Positions 31,376-42,229 of a stretch of DNA of 64,000 bases are shown here, in pieces. The notes under the pieces are model-generated. The model ran no database searches. It had not been told where the DNA came from and was given only the letters and a program-made list of their open reading frames with translations. Position 1 is the stretch's first letter. Each line of letters starts with the position of its first letter. The stretch is from Symbiodinium natans (taxonomy: Eukaryota > Sar > Dinophyceae > Suessiales > Symbiodiniaceae): contig CAJNDS010000935.1 in the NCBI GenBank assembly GCA_905221605.1, positions 504,501-568,500 on the forward strand. Reading direction: 5' to 3'. A program made the position numbers and the translations under genes.

Positions 31376-31965
31376 GGGGGGGTGGGGTCTGGGGAATCCC
31401 CCCCATTTGGAAATAAATGAATTAATTGAATTAATTGAATTAATTCAATTAATTAAATTAATTCAATTAATTCCACCCCCCCTTTGGAAATAAATGAATT
31501 AATTGAATTAATTGAATTAATTCAATTAATTCAATTAATTCAATTAATTCATTTATTTCCAAAGGGGGGGGAGGGGTGGGGGCTGGGGAATCCCCCCCAT
31601 TTGGAAATAAATGAATTAATTGAATTAATTGAATTATTCGAAATAATTCAACTAATTCAATTAATTCAATTAATTCATTTATTTACAAAGGGGAGGTGGA
31701 ATTAATTGAATTAATTGAATTAATTCCAATTAATTCAATTAATTCAATTAATTCAATTAATTCATTTATTTCCAAAGGGGGGGGTTCAATTAATTCAATT
31801 AATTCAATTAATTCAATTAATTCAAGTAATTCAATTAATTCAATTAATTCAACTAACTCAATTAATTCCACCCCCCCCCCTTTGGAAATAAATGAATTAA
31901 TTGAATTAATTGATTAAATTCATTAAATTCCAGGGGGAAAGTGGAAATTAAGGAATTTAATGAAT
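31376..31965. repeat. AATTAATT palindrome array, right block
   Basis: Same C-run/TTTGGAAATAAATG and CATTTATTTCCAAA/G-run ends as the left block. The TTTGGCCAAA hairpins are therefore enclosed by, or inserted in, one AT-rich array. Confidence 0.88.
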
Positions 31966-31992
31966 TAAATTCTGTCTGTGCAACCCTACAGG

Positions 31993-32106
31993 ACCTAAAA
32001 TAGGGGCTATTTGGAACATGGCTCTTGTGAATAAGTATACGTTTTGGGGCCTGTTTTCCTCTTGTAAATACGATTCCCAGCTTCCAAATAGACCCTATTT
32101 AAGCTG
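31993..32106. mobile_element. Foldback (MITE-like) element with AAATAGGG...CCCTATTT ends
   Basis: The left end AAAATAGGGGCTATTTGGAA and the right end TTCCAAATAGACCCTATTTA are inverted copies. Inner parts also pair loosely (TCTTGTGAATAAGTATACG with CTTGTAAATACGA inverted). It has no coding capacity. A G run follows at once, as at 14,619. Confidence 0.6.
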
Positions 32107-32692
32107 CACACGGGGGGGGGGGGTGCGCCTATGCTGGCCCATACAGAGTTCTAGGGTTGAGGGTTTGGGGTCTGGGGTTTGGGGCGGGCGGCGGGGGGGG
32201 GGGGGGGGGGGGTCCGTAAATGATGTTCGGGTTAGGTTTAGGGTTTAGGGTTTTGCTTTAGGGTTTTAGGGCTTTAGGTCTTATAGGGGTTTAGGGTCTA
32301 GGGTTTGGAGGCTTTGGGCTTTTGGTCTTAGTTTAGGGTTTAGGGTTTGGTCCCGCTTGGGGCTATCTACTGGAATATGGAGTCTTCTGCTTCGGGTACA
32401 GGACCTCAAAAGAGATCATACGTGGAAGCCCTTTTGACTTTGCAAGTAGGGTTGGTAAGGTGGCTGATGGGGGGTTCTGAGACGGTTTTCCAGGGGATAC
32501 GAAGTAGACTTACTAAGTCAAAAGAGCTTCTAAGTCATTGTCTCTGTTTTCCTGGTCCCCCTCAACAATATATTCAAAGTATGGAGGTTCCAACAACAAC
32601 ATTTGATCTACCCCTAGACCCACGAGTAACCCACGAATACAAAAAAGGGCGCCCAGCTTGGTTTAAATAGTTGCTTTTGAGGGAACCTAAAC

Positions 32693-32723
32693 CCTTTAAC
32701 AAAGGACTTTGGGTCCTGGACCC
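32693..32723 (-). CDS. Possible short exon, GVQDPKSFVK
   Basis: A 31-nt frame between AACAG|GGG and AAAGG|GTTTAGG. The upstream sequence GTACCATGAACCTCCAAG is the same intron 3' end as before the exon at 49,521. Weak on its own because of its length. Confidence 0.25.
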
Positions 32724-32984
32724 CTGTTCTTGGAGGTTCATGGTACTTATGAACCCTAAACCTTGATTCCACAGCGCTGAACCCCGAAACCCTACAGCGA
32801 ATAAACCCTAAACCTTCAAACCCCAAACTCTCAACCCGAACCACTGATCCCTAAACCGTAAACCCTAAACCCCGAACCCTACACCCTACAAACCCCAAAC
32901 CTACCCTACCCTAACCCCTAAACCCCAAACCCCAAACCCCAAACCCCAAACCCCAAACCCCAAACCCCAAACCTCCAACAACCC

Positions 32985-34776
32985 TTATATCTTCTTCAGC
33001 CCCAAGGGGCCGTTGAGGCGCTCCACCGCCGCGTCCGCCGCCTCCTGGGAGTCGAAGTCGAGGATGGCGTAGCCATCTTGGCAGCTTTCAAGGGTTTTGG
33101 AGGGGTTTCCCTAAACCCTAAACGCTAAACCCTAAACCCTAAACCCTAAACCCTAAACCCTAAACCCGAGGCTCAGGCTTTAAAGGTTAAAGGCAGCTTA
33201 AGGGCTTGAGGGAGTTGAAGAGTTGAGGGTGTTGAGGTGCCGTCTTGGCTGCCAAGGCCCTTTGAGGGTTTAGGGTTTAGGGTTTAGGGTTTAGGGTTTA
33301 GGGTTTAGGGTTTAGGGTTTAGGTTTTAGGGTTTAGGGTTCAGGGTTCAGGGTTCAGGGTTTAGGGTTTAGGGTTTGGGGCAGGGGCTTTAAGGTTTAGG
33401 CGCAGCGCCCGCTTTGCGATTGTGACCAGTGTTCGCCAAAAAGCGGGTTACAACTGCTACTGTTCCCTTGTCCCGGATGTCCACCTGTATAGATCCTTCA
33501 AGGGATTCCCAAGGGTGCTTCATTCCCCCATTCCCGATTGAGAACCCTAAGAACCAAGAACCCTAAACCCTAAACCCTAAACCCTAAACCCTAAATCCTA
33601 AAGCCTAAATCCTAAACCCTAAACCCTAAACCCTAAACCTTGCCGAGGAGCGGTTCTCGCCCCCACCCCGTCGGGGCATTTGGATGGACCGCAGCTCCAG
33701 ACCAAAGAGGGCACGCAGCTCAGCCTCGAGGGTTTAGGGTTTAGGGTTTAGGGTTTAAGGTTTAGGGTTTAGGGTTTAGGGTTTAGGGTGTAGGGGTTTT
33801 AGGGGTTTTAGGGGTTTTAGGGGTTTTAGGGGTTTTAGGGGTTTTAGGGGTTTTAGGGGTTTAAGGTTTAGGGGTGTTGAACTAAAGGTTTTAGGGTCAA
33901 GGGTTGGGGGTTTCGGGTTGAGGGTTTAAGGGTTTAGGGGTTTTGGGGTTTTCAGGGTTTGTGGCTTCGGGTTCAGGGCGTAGGGCTTACAGGGCTTAGG
34001 GTTTAGGGTTTCGGGCCTGGGGTAGATGTAGGATTCGCCTGCACGAAGCTTCCAAGCCTTCTTAACCTAGCAAGTAGGGTTTGTAAGGTGGGTTCGGAAA
34101 TTCAAATAGGGTTTCTAGGGGATACTAAGTAGAGTCTATACTGAAACTTGGAACCAGAGCAAAATCACATGTTTTGCCGTTTCTTGGGAATTATAGTACC
34201 CAAAAGTTGAAAATGTATATCCAAATACCCCTAAAGACTTACTAACCATAAGGCTCCATGTACCTCATTATTGTATACATGGCCCCCCAAAGTCCCTATA
34301 TAGGAGGTACTGTTTAAGGCCAAAGTACTCCCTACTTAGCTACATGGACCCTTAGGGTAAGTCAGAAGAGCTTGCAAGAGGGCGTTTCTTTGTGCATCAT
34401 GTAGGGCTTAGAAATGTTGGGACTCTAGATGAAGGTTGGAGGGTTCCTCTCTGAGGCTGGGGATGAGCTCGCATGTCTTCGGGTTTGGGATTTGGGGTTT
34501 GGGGTTTAGGGTTTAGGGTTTACGGTTGAGGGTTGGGGGTATGGGCTTTAGGGTTATAGGCTACAGGGTTTAGGGGGGTGGGGTGGGGGGGGGGCGGGGG
34601 CATGTAGCTCGACTCACCCTGCTGGTTGGCGAAGATCACCTGTCGTCCCTAAACCCTAAACCCTAAACCCTAAACCCTAAACCCTAAACCCTAAACCCTA
34701 AACCTTAAACCCTGAACCCTGAACCCTGTGCCTCATCAACGCTGCCTGGTAGGTCCGTTGCCTTCAGCGACGCCAT
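32985..34776 (-). CDS. Small RNA-recognition-motif protein, four exons, telomere-like introns
   Basis: Proposed exons are 34776-34732, 34648-34616, 33724-33639 and 33084-32985, totalling 264 nt or 87 aa plus TAA. The start is ACC ATGG (MASLKATDLPGSVDE). Exon 2 gives an RNP2-like GRQVIFANQQG, exon 3 AELRALFGLELRSIQMPRR and GGGENRSSA, exon 4 the RNP1-like DGYAILDFDS, then QEAADAAVERLNGPLG and the end LKKI. This matches the order of an RRM (beta1, alpha1, beta2, beta3, alpha2), which binds RNA. Phases close throughout. The intron after exon 3 starts exactly GTTTAGGGTTTAGGG and is 554 nt. The donors of exons 1 and 2 are GC and GA in this model, so those ends are less sure; the loop after RNP2 is about six residues shorter than usual, which hints at a longer exon 2. 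Confidence 0.55.
33085..33638 (-). other. Intron starting with telomere-like repeats (RRM gene, intron 3)
   Basis: Donor CGGCAAG|GTTTAGGG, acceptor TTGAAAG|CTGCC. On the coding strand TTTAGGG units lie at the 5' end, CCCTAAA units at 33,375-33,258 and TTTAGGG again at 33,172-33,110, so the intron carries inverted telomere-like arrays. Confidence 0.5.
33728..33870. repeat. TTTAGGG tract changing to TTTTAGGGG
   Basis: Regular 7-bp units pass into about eight 9-bp units of GGTTTTAGG type. On the minus strand the tract ends immediately before the CTCGAG|GCT acceptor of the RRM exon. Confidence 0.85.
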
Positions 34777-35149
34777 GGTCTTCCTGGCAGGCAGGGGCTA
34801 TGCTTATAAGTATGAGATATTCCATGACTCGTATATTTGCTATCGCCGTACCCTAAACCCTAAACCCTAAAACCTAGAAACACAAAAGAACAAACAAGAA
34901 CAAAAGTAGCGCTAAGGCGCCACGGCGTGGAGCAAGGCCACCGCCTGCTACACAAACCCAAATAAGAAAAAAACACCCTAAATCCTAAACCCTCCCTAAA
35001 GCCAAACTAGTGATGTCCAAGTCTACTTCTAATTAAAACCTCAGCGGCGGGACCCATCGCTTCGAGAGCCCCCCCCCCCCCCAAGAGCTTTATGATATTT
35101 CTACTAATATTATTGCTATAGCCATGCCCTAAACCCTATTTGGGAATAT

Positions 35150-35185
<36 letters not shown>

Positions 35186-36272
35186 TTTTTTTTTTGGGGG
35201 GGGGTGGTTTAGGCAAGCGTCCAAACACTAAACTCCAAGCTACTAGACCCCACACGATCCTGGACTTCAATCCTCCTGGCACCCGACTGCACCAACCCAG
35301 ACTACTGCTGCTCTGAATTTGGGGGCCTCTTTTCGGAGAATAAAAAAGTAGTCTTCCGTGCAACAAGGGCCCTTCAGAGGTTCCTATAAACCCTAAACCC
35401 TAAACCCTAAACCCTGAACCCTGAACCCTAAACCCTACAAAACCTACAAAAAACCTACAAAAAAAAACTACAAACCCGAAGCCCTGCCCTTCCTGCCCAA
35501 ACCGTCAGAAGAAATCATGCCGACACCTGGCCTCAGTGGCTAGCCGCTGTGGACCCCAAGGGACGGCGCCCACACGTCACTTCTACCGACCCGCTCTGAG
35601 GCCTTATACTCCCAGTTCCTGGCAGTATAAAGGTAAATCGCAAGCTGGTTCTGTGAGGTAATTTCCGACAAGTCATGCAGTTGAGGAGGCTTGCATCAGC
35701 TACTGCTCGTATTCTTCAATTACTTGAAGCTCCTTGGCTAGTTGTATGTAGGAATAGAAGTACCCGGCATAGGGCTATATAGAACCAATGATGCCGCAAG
35801 TTGCCATCCTTATCAAACCCACCTCCAAGTAGCTGGCCCTGTACCCTAAACCCTAAACCCCAAACCCTAAACCCTAAACCCTAAACCCTGTTCAGGGCTG
35901 TTAGCATAATAAAGGGTAAACGTCCCAACAGACACACCAACAACGAAGCCTCCTGGAGCCGAAGATCGCCAAGTCGCGGGGGCTACGGGGTTTAGGGTTT
36001 GGGGTTTAGGGCTAGGGTTTAGGGTTTAGGGTTTAGGGTTTAGGGTTTAGGGTTTAGGGTTTAGGGTTTAGGGGTTAGGGTTTAGGGTCTAGGGTCTAGG
36101 GTTTAGGGTTAGCGTTTAGGGTTTAGGGTTTAGGGTTTATAAGGGTTTAGGGTTTATAAGGGTTTAGGGTTTTAGGGTTTAGGGGTTTAGGGCTTAGCAG
36201 TTTAGGGTATAGGGCTTAGGGTTACGGGGTTTAGGGTTTAGGGTTTAGAGTTTAGGGTTACGGGTTTAGGGT
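34777..36272. other. Region upstream of the RRM gene
   Basis: Contains short CCCTAAA tracts near 34,850, 35,385 and 35,840, a TTG triplet run at 35,150-35,182 followed by T and G runs, and a C run near 35,070. The segment at about 35,480-35,545 is open on both strands and could be an exon, but no strand is preferred. A TTTAGGG tract fills 35,985-36,285. Confidence 0.4.
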
Positions 36273-36285
36273 TTAGACTCTGTAG
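35985..36285. repeat. Long TTTAGGG tract with variants
   Basis: About 300 bp of 7-bp units with scattered changes (TTTAGGGG, TCTAGGG, TTTATAAGGG). Confidence 0.85.
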
Positions 36286-36291
36286 TAGGGC

Positions 36292-36379
36292 CTGCGAGAC
36301 CTGCACTGGCAGCCAAAGGAACCGTGCTCCGAAGTCAGTGGCTCCGGCATGCCAAGTTTTGTCGGGCAGAATGCCATAC
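36292..36379 (-). CDS. Candidate exon with MAFCPTKLGMPEPLT, Cys-containing
   Basis: Acceptor TCTAG|G, frame of 28 codons (MAFCPTKLGMPEPLT, then SEHGSFGCQCRSR), donor CGCAG|GC. Without splicing, the frame continues to PYYRV and a TAA made by the adjoining TTTAGAC repeat, so it might instead be a terminal exon. Block orientation on its flanks (TTTAGGG left, CCCTAAA right) is the reverse of most other exons here. Confidence 0.4.
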
Positions 36380-36383
36380 CTAG

Positions 36384-36550
36384 ACCCTAAACCCTAAACC
36401 CTAAACCCTAAACCCTATACCCTAAACCCTAAACCCTAAACCCTAAACCCTAAACCCTAAACCCTAAACCCTAAACCCTAAACCCTAAACCTACCCTAAT
36501 CCCTGGACCCTAAACGCTAAACCCTGGACCCTAAACCCTAAACCCTTAAA
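36384..36550. repeat. CCCTAAA tract, about 22 units
   Basis: Near-perfect units to about 36,490, then units changed to CCCTGGACC. It starts four bases from the acceptor of the neighbouring candidate exon. Confidence 0.9.
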
Positions 36551-37240
36551 GGGAGACCCCGTATCTACCCCATACAACCCGGGGGGGCGGCATACTTCAG
36601 AACCCCTTAAAGGAGGTAAGGAACCACAGTGAAGACTAGATGCTAGCTCCTTTAGACTTCTTAAGGTAGCCCAGGTAGCCATATGATAATAAGGGCACCG
36701 TCTTTTTGGGTTGGCTATTTTATGAGGGAAGCCGTAAACAAAAAGAAGAAAGGTAAAGGGCACCACCGGGCTCCTTTAGACTTAGTAAAGTCTACGTAGC
36801 ATCCCTAAACCCTAAACCCTAAACCCTAAACCCTAAAATCACCCACCGTAGTAACCCTACTTGCCAAGTCAAGGGGCTTCCGAGTGGAACCCCAAAAAAG
36901 GGCCCTTTGTAGGGTTTAGGGTTTAGGGTTTAGGGTTTAGGCTTGGGAATCTAACTTGACCTGTGAGTTTGGGATATGTAGGGGTGTAGGGTTAAGGGGG
37001 TTCAGGGTTGAGGGTTTAGGGTTTAGGGTTTGAAAGGGGGGGGTGCAAAAAAGAGGCTACAAAACCGTTACTATACACCCACAGACGCCCATATGGGTAT
37101 CTGAACTTTCATTCCTTAAGCCCTAAACATTGAACCCTGCAACCTACAACCCTAAACCCTAAAACCTAAGCCCGAAGCCCTAAGTCCTAAGCCCTAAACC
37201 CTAAACCCTAAACCCTAAACCCTAAACCCTAAACCTCAAC

Positions 37241-37325
37241 CAGTCCAGCAGCGCGCAAGCCTCCGGGGCTTCCGCCGCCTTCCGGCACTCGTTCCCTCCA
37301 TGGCGGCCGAAGCAGCTTTCAGAGC
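37241..37325 (-). CDS. Candidate exon, Cys/Ala-rich (NECRKAAEAPEAC)
   Basis: Acceptor TCGGAG|GC, donor GACTG|GTTGAGGTTTAGGG, 85 nt. The preferred frame reads SESCFGRHGGNECRKAA and EAPEACALLD; a second frame (ALKAASAAMEG) is also open. Its first bases (GCTCTGA) and phase resemble the exon starting at 53,702, so the two could be related. Confidence 0.45.
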
Positions 37326-37645
37326 CTCCGAGAAGGGTTTAGGGTCTAGGGTTTAGGGTTTAGGGTTTAGGGTTTAGGGTTTAGGGTATACTTGGGCGTA
37401 TATCGGGGAATAAGGCCCTAAACCCGACACCCCAAACTCTAAAAAACCATAAACAATAAAACGCGAAAAACGAAGCTCCGGGAGACGATGACTCGACACC
37501 CTCAGCATGGGCCCTTCATTGCCTCTAAATATCCACATGAATAGACTTGAAGCCCAGAACCTCTAAGCCTAAATCCTTGAACCCTAAACCCCTACATCCC
37601 TGAACCCTAAGCCCCTAAACCTCTGAGCCCTAAACACCCTGAAGC

Positions 37646-37714
37646 CCTAGCCGCCTCAGCCACCTGATTGGCGGCTTGAAGTTCTGTGTGGGCGTAGTCG
37701 CGCTGCGCCTGCTG
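37646..37714 (-). CDS. Candidate coiled-coil exon (QRDYAHTELQAANQV)
   Basis: Follows a pyrimidine-rich stretch TTTTCCCTTGAG. The frame reads QQAQRDYAHTELQAANQ then VAEAA, Glu/Gln/Ala-rich and probably helical. The donor is uncertain (AGG|GC is one option). Confidence 0.45.
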
Positions 37715-39824
37715 CTCAAGGGAAAACTGAGCCCTGAACCCTCAGCCCTGAAGGTTTAGGGTTAGGGTTTCTTTGTGAGGGATCGCAAGGGGAAGAGTTT
37801 CTGTTCCTGTGAAGTGGGCTGTCTTGCCTAAGTGCCCAAATCCAACCCAAGCCGCCCGGCTTGGGGGGGCGGGCCCATGGAGGTTCGGGTGGCGTTTTTC
37901 CCAGCTCGGATTGAGGGGCTCGGAGCGTCGAACTCTTGCCGGATCTCCCCAATGACGCAAGCGGCGAGGGGAGGAGATGGCGGGAGGGAATGCTTCCGTT
38001 GGCCGGAGTGCACCCCAGGCCGTCCACTCACTCACTCACTAGGGTTAGGGTTTAGGGCTTGGGGGCTTAGGGTCGTTAGGATCCCATCTTGCTTGCCACG
38101 GAAATAAACTCAAGGGGACGAAAGGAGGCAGTGCCACGTGCAAGTGTTAGAGATCGAAGAAAGGTTCTGTCGGATCTGCGACGAAGCCGCTAAGAAGGCG
38201 ACATTAGGGTTTAGGGTTTAGGGTTTAGGGTTTAGGGTTTAGGGTTTAGGTGAATCTGGCCTTTGGGGGGAGACGCAACAGCTGGTGCTTGCTTAGCAGC
38301 AAGAAGTGCCACGCTTATGAGGGGCAGAGCTTTCTAACACATATGAGGTCTACTGTCGTAGTGAGGTCTCAACCTGTACAGCCAACCTCTACATCCAGAT
38401 TCAACCTAGGTTCAGGGTTTTAGGGTTTAGGGTTTAGGGTTTAGGGTTTAGGGTTTAGGGTTTAGGGTTTGGCAAGCTTGCGAGTTTCACCTTCCTGTTA
38501 ACCGAGACTCAGAGACTCACCGCAATGCTCTCCCGCTGCCGCCTGCCCGTGCACTCCACAAATCATCCAGGGGCACAGCCCATTCGCTTGCATGCGTTGC
38601 CGCCCTCCAACTACCCTCCGGAACGGAGACGCAAAAGCCTTGCGCACGAAGCAACAACTGCAGGTCTTCGTTGCTGGGCACGTTCTGGAGAGGTTCGCGG
38701 CCGGAACGGGGTCAACGAATCAGCCACAGACTACGCTGAAACATAACACGGTTTGAAAACCTGGATATAAGGGGGACCCTAGGTTTTGGCATGTTTGGGG
38801 GCTAGGGCTTAGGGTTCAGGAGTTCGGGTTTAGGGTTTCGGGTTTTGGGTCTCAAGAGGATCGAGTAGGGGCTACTTTGAGGTTAGGGACTATATGCGCA
38901 GTAGACCGCATCCCTACAATGAAAACCCTAAGCCCTAAACTCTCAAACCTAAACCTTAAACCCTACACCCTAAACCCTAGAGCTCAGGGGATCTCAAGGC
39001 AGAAATGGAAGGGCTTTGGGGTCTAGGGATTAGGAGGTTCCGCTCATCTGCCCCAAACCCGAAAACCCTGAAAGAAATGACAACTTCTCAGGGTTCGCCC
39101 TTATTCCCTGAACCCTAACCCGAGAGTTTGAGGTCTAGGCTTGAGGGTTCATGGCTTTCCATTTAGGGTTTCCGGCTTTGAGTTTGGGGATTTACGGTTG
39201 GGCTCGGGGGTCGGGGGCTTTTGGGACCTAATCCCCACAAGTCTACATACCCCTAACTCCTAAAACCCGCCCAGCCCCAAAAACCCTAAAGCACCCTGGA
39301 GCACCAACAACACCCCAAAACCCTAACAACCCCCAAAACCCCAAACCCTAATACACTAAAAACCCTAAACGCGCCCCACAAAACCCTTGAACAGCCCTAC
39401 AAAGAAACCCTGAAACACTAAAAAAACCTAAAGAAACTCAAGAAAACCTTTGAAGAATAAACCTAAACACCCTAACACACCCTAAACGAAGCAAACAAAC
39501 TCTTGAAAACAACCCAAAAACCCTGAAGCTCGAAAAGCCCTTGTCTACTACTTGCTTAAGAACCCCCCCAAAAAAAACTAATCTTCCTCATAAGGGAAAT
39601 ATAGAGATTGTTATCACCTTTTTGCTCGGGGGGGGGGGGGGGGATTTTAAAAAATACTATAGGGGCCTGCATGATTAGAATAGGGATTCGGGGGACTATT
39701 ATACTAGAGTTATCAAGGGACCATAAGGGAATACCATCAGAGATTCTTGCGACCCCTATATTGCCGGAAAGTATCCCTAAACCCCAAACCCTAAACCCGA
39801 AACCCTAAACCCTAAGCCCTAAAC
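37715..39824. other. Mixed region between candidate exons
   Basis: TTTAGGG tracts lie at 38,205-38,250 and 38,415-38,472. A plus-strand frame at 38,127-38,200 (QVLEIEERFCRICDEAAKK) looks protein-like, but its minus strand is open too. 39,240-39,500 is A- and C-rich degenerate AACCCTA. A G run lies at 39,629 and a dispersed element at about 39,690-39,775. Confidence 0.4.
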
Positions 39825-39911
39825 CCTCTCTGGCAAATAGTCGTTGGTCAGCGCCGGGTCGCCTGCAAGTCCGCCGTCTGGTCCGACACTCCACGAAGCT
39901 GCTGGTGCAGC
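39825..39911 (-). CDS. Candidate exon, phase 0/0 (GGLAGDPALTNDYLPER)
   Basis: Acceptor GCTTCGCAG|GCT, donor GAGAGG|GTTTAGGG, exactly 29 codons: AAPAASWSVGPDGG and LAGDPALTNDYLPER. It is one of the cleanest cases of a donor formed by the first unit of a telomere-like run. I do not recognise the protein. Confidence 0.5.
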
Positions 39912-40503
39912 CTGCGAAGCAAGGGAGGCAGACTGAGAACCCTAAAACCTAAAACTCTAAAACCCTGAAACCCTGCAGCTTTGGGATTAGGGGTTCGAGC
40001 TTTAGGATTTTAGAGTTTAGGGTTGTAGGGTTTAGGGTTTTTAGGGTTTTGGGGGTCCAGGGCTTTAGGGTTTAGGGGTTCAGGACTCACAGCTTTAGAT
40101 TTTGAAGTTCTCCCCAGCAACGTACGGAACCAAGCAGTGGTAACCTTGTTTTGCTGGGCCTTCACTGCCCCAAACTGTGGACAAATTCGGGGTTCTAGGG
40201 CTTAGTGTACGATGTTGAGCTTGGTAGTCAAGGGTTTAATCCTTGGAGTTTAGGCGCACTCTGGCCGGGTTGAGGACAGCATTCCCACCAGTGTACCCAA
40301 AGAGCCCAATACCCCCTTATTTAAGGAATATGCCTTAAAATGTATTAAGGGCCCCTTTACAACTTGAGGTATAGGGTTTAGGGTTTAGGGTTTAGGGTTT
40401 AGGGTTTAGGGTTTCCTGCGCTCATTGGGTATGTCCCGCGAAAGATTTGCTGCATCACAACTTCCTAACCATGAGCTGTCGATGTCCACCTCATCTCTAG
40501 GCT

Positions 40504-40625
40504 GCACTTAGGAGGGTAGCGATCAATAAAGCTTTTAGGGTTTAGGGTTTAGGGTTTAGGGTTTAGGGTTTAGGGAATAAACCCAAAAAGGCTAAGGATC
40601 TAAAGTTGCAGCAAAGCACCACAAA
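40504..40625. repeat. Dispersed repeat (CTGCACTTAGGAGGGTAGC), interrupted by TTTAGGG
   Basis: The left part matches 44,817 and 45,368; the right part (AAACCCAAAAAGGCTAAGGA to ACCACAAAG) matches the same two sites. Here about 40 bp of TTTAGGG sit between the halves. Confidence 0.65.
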
Positions 40626-41083
40626 GTCATCGGCTGCTGTTTGGGCTGAGGTCGCGGATGAAGAGGGCTTTCGGTGTCCAACGCTTCGCATAAGGAAATC
40701 ACAGACGCGGCAGAGTCCTCCGATGTTTATCAGTGGCGCTGTGGTATGCTCAGTCGCGAGTGAGGCAAGACTTCCCTTGCGCTCGGGGAATGTGGGGTCC
40801 ATTTCTCTTCTCAAACGCCCGAGTTTCTGCCCCAAGAGACGGTTTCGGGTTTAGGGTTTTAGGGTTTTAGGGTTTTAGGGTTTCAGAGTTTTAGGGTTTA
40901 GGGTTTAGGATTTAGGATTTAAGGTTCCTCTGCATTAGCCTTCTGCAAAATCTACCCCCGGAAAACGAAGCCCGAACCCTCAACCCTGACTTGCGGCATC
41001 GAGGGAGCCAGGGCTATAAGGCTCTGGCCTGACGGGTTTCCGGGACTACGGTTTGAGCTTTGAAGGTTTCGGGTTTAGGGCCC

Positions 41084-41190
41084 TAAACCCTAAACCCTAA
41101 ACCCTAAACCCTAAACCCTAAACCCTAAACCCTAAACCCTAAACCCTAAACCCTAAACCCTAAACCTTAAACCCTAAACCCTAAACCCTA
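41084..41190. repeat. CCCTAAA tract, about 15 units
   Basis: Near-perfect 7-bp units with one TTAAACC change, running straight into the donor of the exon at 41,192. Confidence 0.92.
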
Positions 41191-41191
41191 C

Positions 41192-41239
41192 CGTGAGGGT
41201 ATCGGCCTGCGAGTGCCTCAGTTTCGGGAACTCGAGACC
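41192..41239 (-). CDS. Candidate 16-codon exon (GLEFPKLRHSQADTLT)
   Basis: Acceptor GCGCTTTCAG|GGT with a good pyrimidine stretch, donor CACG|GTAGGGTTTAGGG, phase 0/0. Two frames are open; the one quoted uses complete codons at both ends. Confidence 0.42.
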
Positions 41240-41394
41240 CTGAAAGCGCTGGTTGAGGAAACATAAGGTACGGAATTCCCAGTTAGTTCCCTAATAAGAA
41301 CCAACGCCGATAAACCAAACCAGAGTTTGGGGGCTTTAGGCTTCTGGTTCACTTTCTTATCTTTGTTGCTGGCTTCGGGTTAAGGGTTTAGGGT

Positions 41395-41480
41395 TGAGGG
41401 TTTATAGGGTTTATAGGGTTTATAGGGTTTATAGGGTTTATAGGGTTTATAGGGTTTATAGGGTTTATAGGGTTTATAGG
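41395..41480. repeat. TTTATAGGG 9-bp variant array
   Basis: About nine units of a telomere-like 9-mer with an inserted TA, next to ordinary TTTAGGG and GGTTGAGA units. Confidence 0.9.
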
Positions 41481-41572
41481 GTTGAGAGGGTTGAGAGGGT
41501 TGAGGGTTTTGGGTTTAGGGTTTATAGGGTTTAGGGTTTAGGGATTAGGGTTTAGGGTTTAGGGATAGGAAC

Positions 41573-41625
41573 CTTGTAAGCTCCTCCTCTCTTTGCTGGA
41601 GCTCCACACGGAGCTCATCCTCAGC
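41573..41625 (-). CDS. Candidate coiled-coil exon (AEDELRVELQQREEELT)
   Basis: Acceptor GCGCGAG|GCT, donor CTTACAAG|GTTCCTATCC, 53 nt. The Glu/Leu/Gln pattern is strongly helical. Here the donor leads into a short unique sequence before CCCTAAA, not straight into TTTAGGG. Confidence 0.5.
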
Positions 41626-41900
41626 CTCGCGCGGTGCGAGGGGTGAGCGCTGCGGCGGATTGCCCAGGTGTCAAAGGCGGTTTTGGGCGCTTGGGGTTTA
41701 GGGTTGAGGGTTGAGGTTTAGGTTCACCCTCAACTCCTCGTCAGCCCTAGAAGCCCGAGGTTATGACTCTTGCTCTTCTTCTTAGTCGGCTTCTTTTGCA
41801 TACGATTGCTCTTCTGGTTCTTCGACTTGTACGTAACTATGCATATTACATGTTTGCTGCTATGTAAAGCGACTCTTGTTAGCCCAGGAGCTAATATGAC

Positions 41901-41972
41901 AACAGGGTGCCCTTTCTTGGGGTTGGTTACTTTGTAAGGGGACCTTGAACCAACAAAAGACCAGGGCACCAC
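41901..41972. mobile_element. Small foldback element (GGTGCCC...GGGCACC)
   Basis: GGTGCCCTTTCTTGGGGTTG pairs with AACCAACAAAAGACCAGGGC further right. A partly similar block with the same right arm (AAAGGGCACCACCGGG) lies at 36,690-36,772. Confidence 0.5.
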
Positions 41973-42229
41973 TGGGGAAGGGATCTGGGGCTACACGCGT
42001 TTGGAGTAGTTTCATGCTCAAGGGTCTAGGCGGGGGCATTCTTGGGTTTTAGGGCTTGACTTTTCAGGATGGTTCGCGTCTGGGTCTTAGGGTTCGTAGG
42101 TTTTCGACTTTGTTTGGTGTTGTTTAGGGTGTCTAGTTCATAGGGTTCCGCGTCTTACAATCTAATTGAGACAAGACATTTCAGGGCTTTTGTTTGAGGC
42201 TTCTGTCTTTAGACGACCACGACTACATC

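Noticed and set aside
36584-36592. Dinoflagellate spliced-leader or 5S RNA genes
   Set aside because: I looked for the spliced-leader core TTTTGGCTCAAG and for 5S-like sequence on both strands and did not find them; this interval was only a G-rich false lead.
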